The notes under the pieces were generated by a model. That model was given only the letters and a program-made list of their open reading frames with translations, was not told the DNA's origin and searched no databases. This document shows positions 54,382 to 61,953 of a stretch of DNA of 64,000 nt, in pieces. Location: positions 558,001 through 622,000 of the forward strand of contig NZ_PIOB01000001.1 in the NCBI RefSeq assembly GCF_002909255.1. Reading direction: 5' to 3'. Positions within the stretch are counted from its first letter, which is position 1; each line of letters starts with the position of its first letter. The position numbers and the translations under genes are program-made. Source of the DNA: Arenibacter hampyeongensis (GTDB taxonomy: Bacteria > Bacteroidota > Bacteroidia > Flavobacteriales > Flavobacteriaceae).

Positions 54382-54747
54382 TTTTTTCTAGTTTTAATGT
54401 TACTTGGGTTACCACCTGAAAAACACAAAAAGGATTATGTGCTTTATAAATTTAAGCTTTAATTTAATTGTTTTGCTTTAGTTCTCCAACCATTTTCCTT
54501 GCACATGTAGACTATTTGACCTGTGACCCACATCATAAGTACAAGATTGGGTTATTTATTACCACGGTACTCCAAATACCATTGTCCAAATACGAGTTGA
54601 TCTAATTATTTTGGATGATAATGGTGAAAAACAGGTACTACAGGATATCAATGGTTATAAGTAGCCTTCCCAATTTATTGGTAATTTTCTATTTCTGGTT
54701 GTTCGTAGATCTTACTTTTTGTTAGTTTGCAGGACAAATAATGTTTT
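54382..54747. other. Intergenic region with an orphan CRP/FNR-type palindrome and a coding relic
   Basis: 366 bp between divergent genes. TGAC-CCAC-ATCA (54524-54535) is present without a -7 box at 35 bp on either strand. A decayed coding segment follows (54551-54685). The 60 bp before the 54748 ATG show no further feature. Confidence 0.65.
54551..54685 (+). pseudogene. Coding relic A, related to relic B at 58.4 kb
   Basis: The frame reads YYHGTPNTIVQIRVDLIILD, then DNGEKQVLQDINGYK, a stop, and PSQFIGN. It aligns without gaps with a segment at 58380-58457 (ENGEKQELEDICDYRQPSQI) over about 25 residues and over most of ~80 nucleotides. No start codon, no intact length. The parent family was not recognised. 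Confidence 0.45.
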
Positions 54748-55323
54748 ATGGGTAATTTACAAGACTTTCAAAAGTTGGTTATAGCCAATGCCTCTCGGGC
54801 TGTAGGTCTGTCCAAAGGGGATATTGCTCCTGATTTTTCGTTACTTAATGCCTTTGGCAAAAAAGTATCACTAACTGAAGCCTTAAAATCAGGTATGGTA
54901 ATCATAAAATTCTATCGCGGTGAATGGTGTCCTATCTGCAATCTAGATCTTAGGGAAATACAGAAGTATTTGCCACAAATTAAGTCCTTTGGGGCCACTT
55001 TATTGGCCATTAGTCCCCAAAAACCGGATGATGCACTAACCGCCGCACAAAAAAACGAACTGGAATTTGAAGTGCTTAGTGACGCAGATCAGGATGTGAT
55101 AAAAGCGTATAATCTTCAGTTCGATCCAGGGGAGGATTATCACCAACGTCGCGATTTAACTCTTTTGAATGGCGGGGGTTTAAAAACCTTACCAGTTCCA
55201 GCTACTTTCATAGTCAATACCAACCAGATCATTGAAGCAGCACATGTTGAGGCAAATTATACCGAAAGGATGGGCCCATTGGAAATAATCAAGGTTCTTC
55301 AAAAGATGGTTGAAAAGGAGTAA
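54748..55323 (+). CDS. AhpC/TSA-family peroxiredoxin-like protein
   Basis: A 191-residue thioredoxin-fold protein without signal peptide. GDIAPDFSLLNAFGKKVSLT leads to KFYRGEWCPICNLDLREI, with cysteines C61 and C64. The Cys-Pro-Ile-Cys pair differs from the T-x-x-C of classic peroxiredoxins and resembles the Bacteroidota AhpC/TSA group, with a thioredoxin-like active site. LTLLNGGGLKTLPVPATFIV contains the cis-proline (VPATF). It probably reduces peroxides or acts as a thiol oxidoreductase. It stands alone. Confidence 0.85.
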   Translation: MGNLQDFQKLVIANASRAVGLSKGDIAPDFSLLNAFGKKVSLTEALKSGMVIIKFYRGEWCPICNLDLREIQKYLPQIKSFGATLLAISPQKPDDALTAAQKNELEFEVLSDADQDVIKAYNLQFDPGEDYHQRRDLTLLNGGGLKTLPVPATFIVNTNQIIEAAHVEANYTERMGPLEIIKVLQKMVEKE

Positions 55324-55522
55324 AAACTTAGGCATTGGGGTATTAGTGGCTTCCAAGTTAATTTTATTTAAATATACCTTGCATAGGGGATTTGCACTTC
55401 CATAATCCTAGTTAGTTCCATAGCTTTTCCCAGCAAGGTCCAGGAGAGGAGTTTACCAAGTGCGTTGGGAGGATAGTAGGTTTATCGAACATAAATTCTG
55501 GTGTTGGAATATTTCAAAATAT

Positions 55523-58237
55523 TTAGTAGTCTTCCTCTACAACAGAATATTTTTTTTCAAGGTAGCCAATACGCCCATCTGAGGAAATAGCTTCCACAAT
55601 GATTATATATTCCCCTGCAATATCCCCATTGTAAAAGCTAACCGATGTCTTTCCGTTTTGATCGGTCCGTATACTGGGCGCCCAATGGATCACAGATCTT
55701 AAATCCGGTTTTTGGCTGTCGGCCGGAAGCTTTCTATCGTATTTAGGGGCATAAAATTCCTTTTCCGGGCTAAAGACCTCTATTGTTGATTCGAGTGTGC
55801 CAGGTGCAGGTCGATGGGTACCATGAATGCCAACTCCTCCCTTGGTATAGACAGAAATAATATGGCCTAAAGTAGGAGCTTCCAAGGGATCTGTCTCGGG
55901 AAAAACGGTCAGGTACTGTTTTACGAAAAATTTGGCATATTTAATAAGTTCCACACTTTCGACGATACCTGGGGGCATATGGGGAACAAATTCATATTCC
56001 TCTTTAGTGAGTAATCTGCCATCCACCACCAACAAGGTCGGTTCACCCCGGCCTCCTCTAATATTGGCCAGCATAAAGCCATCGGAAAATTGCTCTATTT
56101 CTACCTGGTCCCCATATTCGAACATTAGGATGCTGTACAAGCCGTAGGACCATTTCCTTTCTTTGGAACGTATGATGTCCCCTTCTATGACCATGTCCGG
56201 CTCCCCGAATTGCTTATAGGCCTTTTGTCGTTCAGGTGTCAATCGATAACCCTCCACCACAACCTCGTCCAACTGTGTTACCCCATTCAGGGAGTCGAAT
56301 ATCGCCTCTGTTTTTTGTCTGTTTTGTTGGGCCAGTACCACGGACCGTGCTACAGGATGTACTTTTTGAACAGAAATAATCGGTTCAAATTCTACTTTTG
56401 GACTATTCAGGGTATCCATAAAAATGGTGTAGTTGGTTTTTTTGCCCTCTTGGTCCTTGCTATCGAGCAATATCTTCATCCGTTTGCCATAGGCGTCGTC
56501 CAATAAAAAATGGAACCTTCCCATACTATCCGTTTCCTGTGTATAAATAGAAGGTGACTTACCAAAAGTGACCAAGGAGATATCAGCATCGCTGACAAGC
56601 TGTCTTTTTGGAAAGCCCGAACGCACTGTACCCTTGACTACAAGTGCTGGTTGGGGCCAATAGAACTTAGGCCCCTGCCTTTTTACCGGATATTTGTAAC
56701 GTCGCCATCCTTGCGTAAGCATTAGGGCATCCAGATCGTAGGAACTGTTTGGTCGATCTTCCCTGAAGTAAAAATCGGGTTCTTCCACTTCTCCCTTTAG
56801 TTCGGAGGTCAATAAAAAATAGGAGCGAATGGTCTCTCCCTTCCCCTGATGCCAATGTTCCTTGTTTATGGCCAAAATGGATAGATCGGTGGTTGTTGGC
56901 GCCAAACCTTTTCCAGAAACCTCAATATCGAGTTTGGTCGATTCCTTCCGCCTATATTGTTTTTTGTTCGTAGACAAGGAAATATCCAACCGGTCCTGTT
57001 CGGATTCGTTAAAGTACAAGCGTTCGGCTATAGGAATCCGTTGTCCGTCAATGAGGGTAAATACTATGATTCCTTCTGGCAATTTGCTAGAAGGTAAATG
57101 GTAAACCAAGCGACCTTCCCGTAAGGCCCCCTCCATTAAATAATAATCCGTTCCCCTGCAACTAGCCTTGATAAATACACGGTCGTTCAAATAATTGGAT
57201 TCCACTTGGATACGGATCTTATCCTTGGCCCTGCCCACTGAAAGGATGCTTCCCTTGGATACTGCTTTGGGCAAGGGATAGGTTACCTCGGTTTCGAGCT
57301 TGTCCGAATTAACAATGTTTGCACTATAGGTGGAACTACTATCGGCCTCCAAAAAGAAAAAACCCATACCCAAATTGTTGCTCATAAAAGAGGCTACCTT
57401 TTGGCCTTTGGCATCCAATACCTTGCCTTGGACTGCTATTCCCTTTCCATCCAAACCTACTGCCTTAAAACCGATTTTGTTGCGGAACCCATGGATTATT
57501 TCACCACCTTCGGGAAAGAACTGTAAATCCAATGGGGGATTGTTCAGAACTATTGTTCTGGTATGGCGAAGACCTTGTCCAGCGTCCAAAGTGAGGTTAA
57601 TCCAATCTAATTTTTCTGGAATTTCGTAATCCAGTGTATATAGATTTTTGCCCTTTCTGTTGACCTTGATAGTATCTTTGCCCTTGCCCCAGTCCAGATA
57701 TACCAGAACCTGACGTTCATACACACTTCCCATTCTTTGTGGCCAGAGCTGGCCAGTTAAGGTCCAACGCCCATGCTCTTTTTCTACTACGGACATGGCC
57801 TCGATAGGGTCCTTATCATTATTTTGGATTGGGGCAAATAGATCAATATTGGCCTTGAACATAAAATCATCACCGAAATTACGGTTCCATTGGGTATAGG
57901 CGCGGATCAAATAACGCCCTTGTGTCATGTTCTTATTGAGTTCAAAGGCTCCCCTGCCAATACCCTGGGTAAGTTTCACTAGTCTATGTGATACAATTTG
58001 CTCATTGGGTCCTATCAGGTCTACATAGAGCAAACGACTTAGGTTGGATGGAATATGGTTTTCAGTTCCGGTGACAATAGCCTTGAACCAAATGTCCTGA
58101 TCTAGGGCATAGGCGTTGGAAGGGAGCTGCAGGTATATCTTTTCAGCTACTGATGTATTTATAGAGGTATTAAAATCTTGAGAAAAAATGGGGAAGGATA
58201 GCAAAATAAAATAAATCAATGTATACCCATTTCTCAT
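55523..58237 (-). CDS. MG2-domain surface protein with TonB-plug-like domain
   Basis: A ~904-residue exported protein (signal peptide MRNGYTLIYFILLSFPIFSQ from the ATG at 58237; a TTG three codons upstream is unlikely). Residues ~30-130 form an alpha-2-macroglobulin MG2-like domain (KIYLQLPSNAYALDQDIWFK). Middle regions have repeated beta-sandwich patterns. Near 650-760, QLDEVVVEGYR and LANIRGGRGEPTLLVVDGRL resemble the plug domain of TonB-dependent receptors. The beta-barrel that would follow is missing, so it is not itself a transporter. I infer a periplasmic or surface scaffold common in this phylum. Confidence 0.75.
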   Translation of the reverse strand: MRNGYTLIYFILLSFPIFSQDFNTSINTSVAEKIYLQLPSNAYALDQDIWFKAIVTGTENHIPSNLSRLLYVDLIGPNEQIVSHRLVKLTQGIGRGAFELNKNMTQGRYLIRAYTQWNRNFGDDFMFKANIDLFAPIQNNDKDPIEAMSVVEKEHGRWTLTGQLWPQRMGSVYERQVLVYLDWGKGKDTIKVNRKGKNLYTLDYEIPEKLDWINLTLDAGQGLRHTRTIVLNNPPLDLQFFPEGGEIIHGFRNKIGFKAVGLDGKGIAVQGKVLDAKGQKVASFMSNNLGMGFFFLEADSSSTYSANIVNSDKLETEVTYPLPKAVSKGSILSVGRAKDKIRIQVESNYLNDRVFIKASCRGTDYYLMEGALREGRLVYHLPSSKLPEGIIVFTLIDGQRIPIAERLYFNESEQDRLDISLSTNKKQYRRKESTKLDIEVSGKGLAPTTTDLSILAINKEHWHQGKGETIRSYFLLTSELKGEVEEPDFYFREDRPNSSYDLDALMLTQGWRRYKYPVKRQGPKFYWPQPALVVKGTVRSGFPKRQLVSDADISLVTFGKSPSIYTQETDSMGRFHFLLDDAYGKRMKILLDSKDQEGKKTNYTIFMDTLNSPKVEFEPIISVQKVHPVARSVVLAQQNRQKTEAIFDSLNGVTQLDEVVVEGYRLTPERQKAYKQFGEPDMVIEGDIIRSKERKWSYGLYSILMFEYGDQVEIEQFSDGFMLANIRGGRGEPTLLVVDGRLLTKEEYEFVPHMPPGIVESVELIKYAKFFVKQYLTVFPETDPLEAPTLGHIISVYTKGGVGIHGTHRPAPGTLESTIEVFSPEKEFYAPKYDRKLPADSQKPDLRSVIHWAPSIRTDQNGKTSVSFYNGDIAGEYIIIVEAISSDGRIGYLEKKYSVVEEDY

Positions 58238-58562
58238 TGTGAACAACTGTTTTGTTAAAAATGTCTTGCTGTTATTCAGGATTACAATTTAGTGATTTTT
58301 GGAACAATATGTTGTAAACGATATATTATCAAGCAGTTATACTGAAATAAATATATCAAAGAGGCGACCTTTTTTATCATTGGAAGAAAATGGCGAAAAG
58401 CAGGAACTTGAGGATATCTGCGATTATAGGCAGCCTTCCCAAATTATTGGCAAATAATTATTTAAAGCCTGTCATAGTTCCAATATCAATTTTCATTTCC
58501 TTGGGTGTGAGAAGTGTCCATTATTTTCAATGCTTTGCGCCATTTTTATTGTTCGGTTTCCA
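58238..58562. other. Intergenic region of 325 bp
   Basis: It contains coding relic B (58380-58457). No promoter of the standard form was found ahead of the surface-protein gene, and no hairpin terminator after the sulfatase gene. Confidence 0.55.
58380..58457 (+). pseudogene. Coding relic B, related to relic A at 54.6 kb
   Basis: A 25-codon open segment (ENGEKQELEDICDYRQPSQI plus IGK) ending in a natural-looking stop codon. It matches relic A in frame. Without an upstream coding part it is a 3' fragment. Confidence 0.45.
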
Positions 58563-60413
58563 TTAATTAATGTTAAGTCCCCATTTATTGACCAAGTTCA
58601 TGGCAGCCCTATAATTGTATTGATTGCGATCTAAAGTTTTCATTCGCTTTAGCGTATTCACTACCTCTTCTTTCAATAATTTGCTATTGTCATCGATTAA
58701 GTAAATAGAATTCATGGCCTGTGTTTGTGCAAATTCCCTGTCGGTTTTTAATGCCCTTATGAATCCTTTATAAGCTGCTTGTTTCTCACCAAGTTTGTAT
58801 AGCGATTCGGCAGCTACCACTGCCACGCTCACCGAAGGGTCGTTGATAGCCTTTTTTAAGGCAGAAATTTCAGATTTACCTTTTTCTCCGAGAAGGAGTA
58901 AACCCGTTGCCCCCCAATAACGAATTGCCGATTCTTTGGATTTAAGGAACTCTAACATCTTTCGTTTATTTTCAACTTTCCCAAATGAGGCAAGCTCTGC
59001 TGCTTCAATGATTTCCTCAATATTTACCTTACCACTTTGAAAGTAATCGAATATTGTCTGATCTTTTGCCCTTATTGTGCGCTCATCCTCGGGCATAAAC
59101 CCGGTATCTTTAATTTTTATTACCCATTCACGGTTGGCCGTCCGCATTTTCTTTAAAATAGTTGCGTAGTCGGGATTATCGGCCAGGTTGCTTGTTTCCC
59201 AGGGATCATTTTCTGTATCGTACAATTCCTCTACTGGCTTTGTATTCCAATAGACGCTTTGAATTTCGTTGCATTCACCATTTTCATAGGCTGTTTGCCA
59301 TGATTGCAAAGACTTGGCACGGAACAAATACTCTATTGGCAAGGCATAAATTCTGTGTGGCATGTAATTGTGGATGTAACGGTATTTTTTACTTCTAACG
59401 GCCCTGCTCATATCGTACCACTCGTCCATACGGTCACGGAACATATAGGCATATTTTGGATCTGGGCTTATATTTTCACCTAAAAACGCCTCACCTTGTA
59501 ATTGCTCAGGCACTTCAGCACCAACCAAACTTAGTAGGGTAGGATATAGATCAACAAAGCTGATCAAGCGGTCTACTTTTGAGTCGGGCTCCTTGGCAGG
59601 CCAGAATTTTTTATATTTTTCTGGGATGCGCACAATAAAGGGTACATGGGTTCCAGTTTCGTATACATATCGCTTGCTGCGTGCCAATACACCGCCATGG
59701 TCGGCGTAATAAATGACGATTGTATTATCGGCCATTCCCGATTCCTCCAATTCTTTTAATCGTTCGCCCACAAAAGCATCCATTTGTTGAATACGGTCAT
59801 AATACTGTGCCCAGTCGCGTTCCATATCTGGGGTACGGGGATGGTAAGGAGCTATAGGGACTTTTTTGGGATCGTGACCCAACTCATTTACGGGCAACTG
59901 CTCATGAATTTTACTTTCATGGGTTATGGTGGTATTAAAAATGGCAAACCAAGGCTTTCCCTGTGGTGCATTTTTATAGTGGGCATCCGAACTGCATTCA
60001 TCCCATACTTCCTTATCAACATTGGTGTTATAGTCGGTTTTGACAGCATTGGTGGAATAATAGCCCAATTCCCGCATGGCTTCTACATGGAATTTTACTT
60101 GTTTACCCCTAGGGTAATTACTTCTCATATTGGAGTGGCCTCCAGAATTGGCGTAGATTCCCGAAATAATGGTGTTACGTGCCGGAGCACAAACGGGGGC
60201 ATTGGCATAGGCATGTGTGTACAAAAAACCTTCGCTGGCCAGTTGGTCAAGATTTGGCGTATTGGCAAATTCATCGCCGTAACACCCTAGAAATGCGCTG
60301 TTGTCCTCGCTCGTAATCCAAAGTATATTAGGTAGGTCCTGGGAATGTAGTTGATTCGTACTGGCCAACGTACAAATACAGGCTACTAAAAGGTAAAGGG
60401 AATGTTTTTTCAT
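58563..60413 (-). CDS. S1-family sulfatase with C-terminal HEAT-like repeats
   Basis: A 616-residue exported sulfatase (signal peptide ending LHSQ near 25). The formylglycine site is C75 in NAPVCAPARNTIISG, a Cys-type sulfatase motif needing an anaerobic or aerobic maturase. Calcium ligands are in WITSEDNSAF near 33-42 and YADHGG near 240. The catalytic domain ends near ~460. The last ~130 residues (KSEISALKKAINDPSVSVAV, ESLYKLGEKQAAYKGFI) form HEAT-like repeats, an unusual extension. It probably removes sulfate from glycans. No maturase or glycoside hydrolase is in the window. Confidence 0.88.
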   Translation of the reverse strand: MKKHSLYLLVACICTLASTNQLHSQDLPNILWITSEDNSAFLGCYGDEFANTPNLDQLASEGFLYTHAYANAPVCAPARNTIISGIYANSGGHSNMRSNYPRGKQVKFHVEAMRELGYYSTNAVKTDYNTNVDKEVWDECSSDAHYKNAPQGKPWFAIFNTTITHESKIHEQLPVNELGHDPKKVPIAPYHPRTPDMERDWAQYYDRIQQMDAFVGERLKELEESGMADNTIVIYYADHGGVLARSKRYVYETGTHVPFIVRIPEKYKKFWPAKEPDSKVDRLISFVDLYPTLLSLVGAEVPEQLQGEAFLGENISPDPKYAYMFRDRMDEWYDMSRAVRSKKYRYIHNYMPHRIYALPIEYLFRAKSLQSWQTAYENGECNEIQSVYWNTKPVEELYDTENDPWETSNLADNPDYATILKKMRTANREWVIKIKDTGFMPEDERTIRAKDQTIFDYFQSGKVNIEEIIEAAELASFGKVENKRKMLEFLKSKESAIRYWGATGLLLLGEKGKSEISALKKAINDPSVSVAVVAAESLYKLGEKQAAYKGFIRALKTDREFAQTQAMNSIYLIDDNSKLLKEEVVNTLKRMKTLDRNQYNYRAAMNLVNKWGLNIN

Positions 60414-60798
60414 TGGTAATGGGATGATGGAGTTGGAAATTATGGCATTAAATTAAGAAATAAAGTTTAGAGTAGCTTGGGGCCAAGGTCTGTCCTAAAC
60501 GTGGTGGGACAAATTGCGTTCAAATAAAAAAGATTCAGAAGCTAAAAACTCTTGAAGCCTTGTGTTTACTTTGTGGAGAATAGCGGAGTAACCATGCTGT
60601 ACATCTTTTATGCAAATCTATAGTGAACAATTAATTATCATGCGATTTTTATTTTTGAAATGGGACATTTGAGAAATATGCATCATCTTTGTTTCCGTGA
60701 TGAGCACAGTGATTTTTTCCAATAATCCAATTCCGGATGCCTAAAGAAGCTTTTGTTCATAATTTGTAAGCCGGATATTCAACATTAATATTAAATAC
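60414..60798. other. Intergenic region of 385 bp
   Basis: A -7-like TATTTTTG at 60650-60657 points toward the zinc-peptidase gene but has no -33 TTG. Nothing else recognisable was found. Confidence 0.5.
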
Positions 60799-61842
60799 AT
60801 GAAAGTCTTCGAGTGTGGTCATTGTAATTATCCCTTGTTTTTTGAAAACGACCAATGCGAAAATTGTGGACATGCATGTGGTTATCGAGACAGCGACCGT
60901 AAAATGCTCACTTTTGATCCTTTGATTACTTCTTTGATTTCTGACCGCGAAAAAATCGAGTTCAAGTACTGTAAAAACAAGGAACATGAAGTTTGCAATT
61001 GGCTACTTGACAAGAACGATCAACATGATTATTGTCCAGCATGCCAGCTCAATCGAACGATACCCAATCTGTCGGATAAAGAGAACTTTCCGAAATGGAA
61101 AAATTTGGAAGTAGCCAAACATAGACTGGTTTATCAGCTTCAAAAAATGGGTCTGGAATTGCTAAGCAAAATGGTCAATAATGAAGGGTTTTGTTTTGAC
61201 TTTATCGTTAAAATGAACAATCCTAATATCATGACCGGTCATGCCAGCGGCGTAATAACCATCTTACTCCAAGAGGCAGATTCCGTTATGAGGGAGCAAA
61301 TAAGAAAACAACTGCAAGAGCCTTATCGTACACTAATTGGTCATTTGAGACATGAAGTTGGTCATTACTTCTGGGAACGTTTAATTTCAAACAATAAAGA
61401 GGTGCTGCCAGTTTTTAGGGCAATATTTGGAAATGAGGAGGTGGACTATAGCAATGCGCTTCAAATCTACTACAAGGTTGGCGCACCGGATAATTGGCAG
61501 GACTCATACATCAGCAAGTATGCAACGTCACACCCTTGGGAAGATTGGGCCGAGACCTGGGCTCATTATCTTCATATTATGGACATGGTTGAGACCGCTC
61601 ATTTTTTTGGTTTGAAGGTTAATTCCAATGAGATCTCAAAAAACATGCGGATAGAAGCAACATTCGACCCTTACCATGTAAAAGACTTTGAAACTATTAT
61701 CAATACCTGCATACCATTATCTTTTGCAGTCAATAGCATCAATCGGGCCATGGGAGTCCCGGATGTCTATCCATTTGTGATTACACCAGGAGTAGTAAAA
61801 AAAATGACGTTTATTCACGAGTTGTTATGGCCTAAAAGATAG
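60799..61842 (+). CDS. Zinc-ribbon plus zincin putative metallopeptidase
   Basis: A 347-residue protein. Two zinc-ribbon-like cysteine sets are at 6/9/20/23 (FECGHCNYPLF, DQCENCGH) and 58/66/79/82 (CPACQL). The peptidase motif HExxH is HEVGH at 185-189, followed by VDYSNALQIYY and ATSHPWEDWAETWAHYLHIM, whose glutamates or histidine may complete the zinc site. This is the layout of the putative zinc-binding metallopeptidase family (DUF2248-like). No signal peptide, so cytoplasmic. Its substrate is unknown and no operon partner is nearby. Confidence 0.85.
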   Translation: MKVFECGHCNYPLFFENDQCENCGHACGYRDSDRKMLTFDPLITSLISDREKIEFKYCKNKEHEVCNWLLDKNDQHDYCPACQLNRTIPNLSDKENFPKWKNLEVAKHRLVYQLQKMGLELLSKMVNNEGFCFDFIVKMNNPNIMTGHASGVITILLQEADSVMREQIRKQLQEPYRTLIGHLRHEVGHYFWERLISNNKEVLPVFRAIFGNEEVDYSNALQIYYKVGAPDNWQDSYISKYATSHPWEDWAETWAHYLHIMDMVETAHFFGLKVNSNEISKNMRIEATFDPYHVKDFETIINTCIPLSFAVNSINRAMGVPDVYPFVITPGVVKKMTFIHELLWPKR

Positions 61843-61953
61843 TTTAAGACCATTATGAATTTTTTTATCCTTTAGCGAAAAGAAAAATTATGATTACCAC
61901 CACTTTTTGATACCAACCGCAACATCTTAATTCCTAAAATAGTTTGAAAGGAA

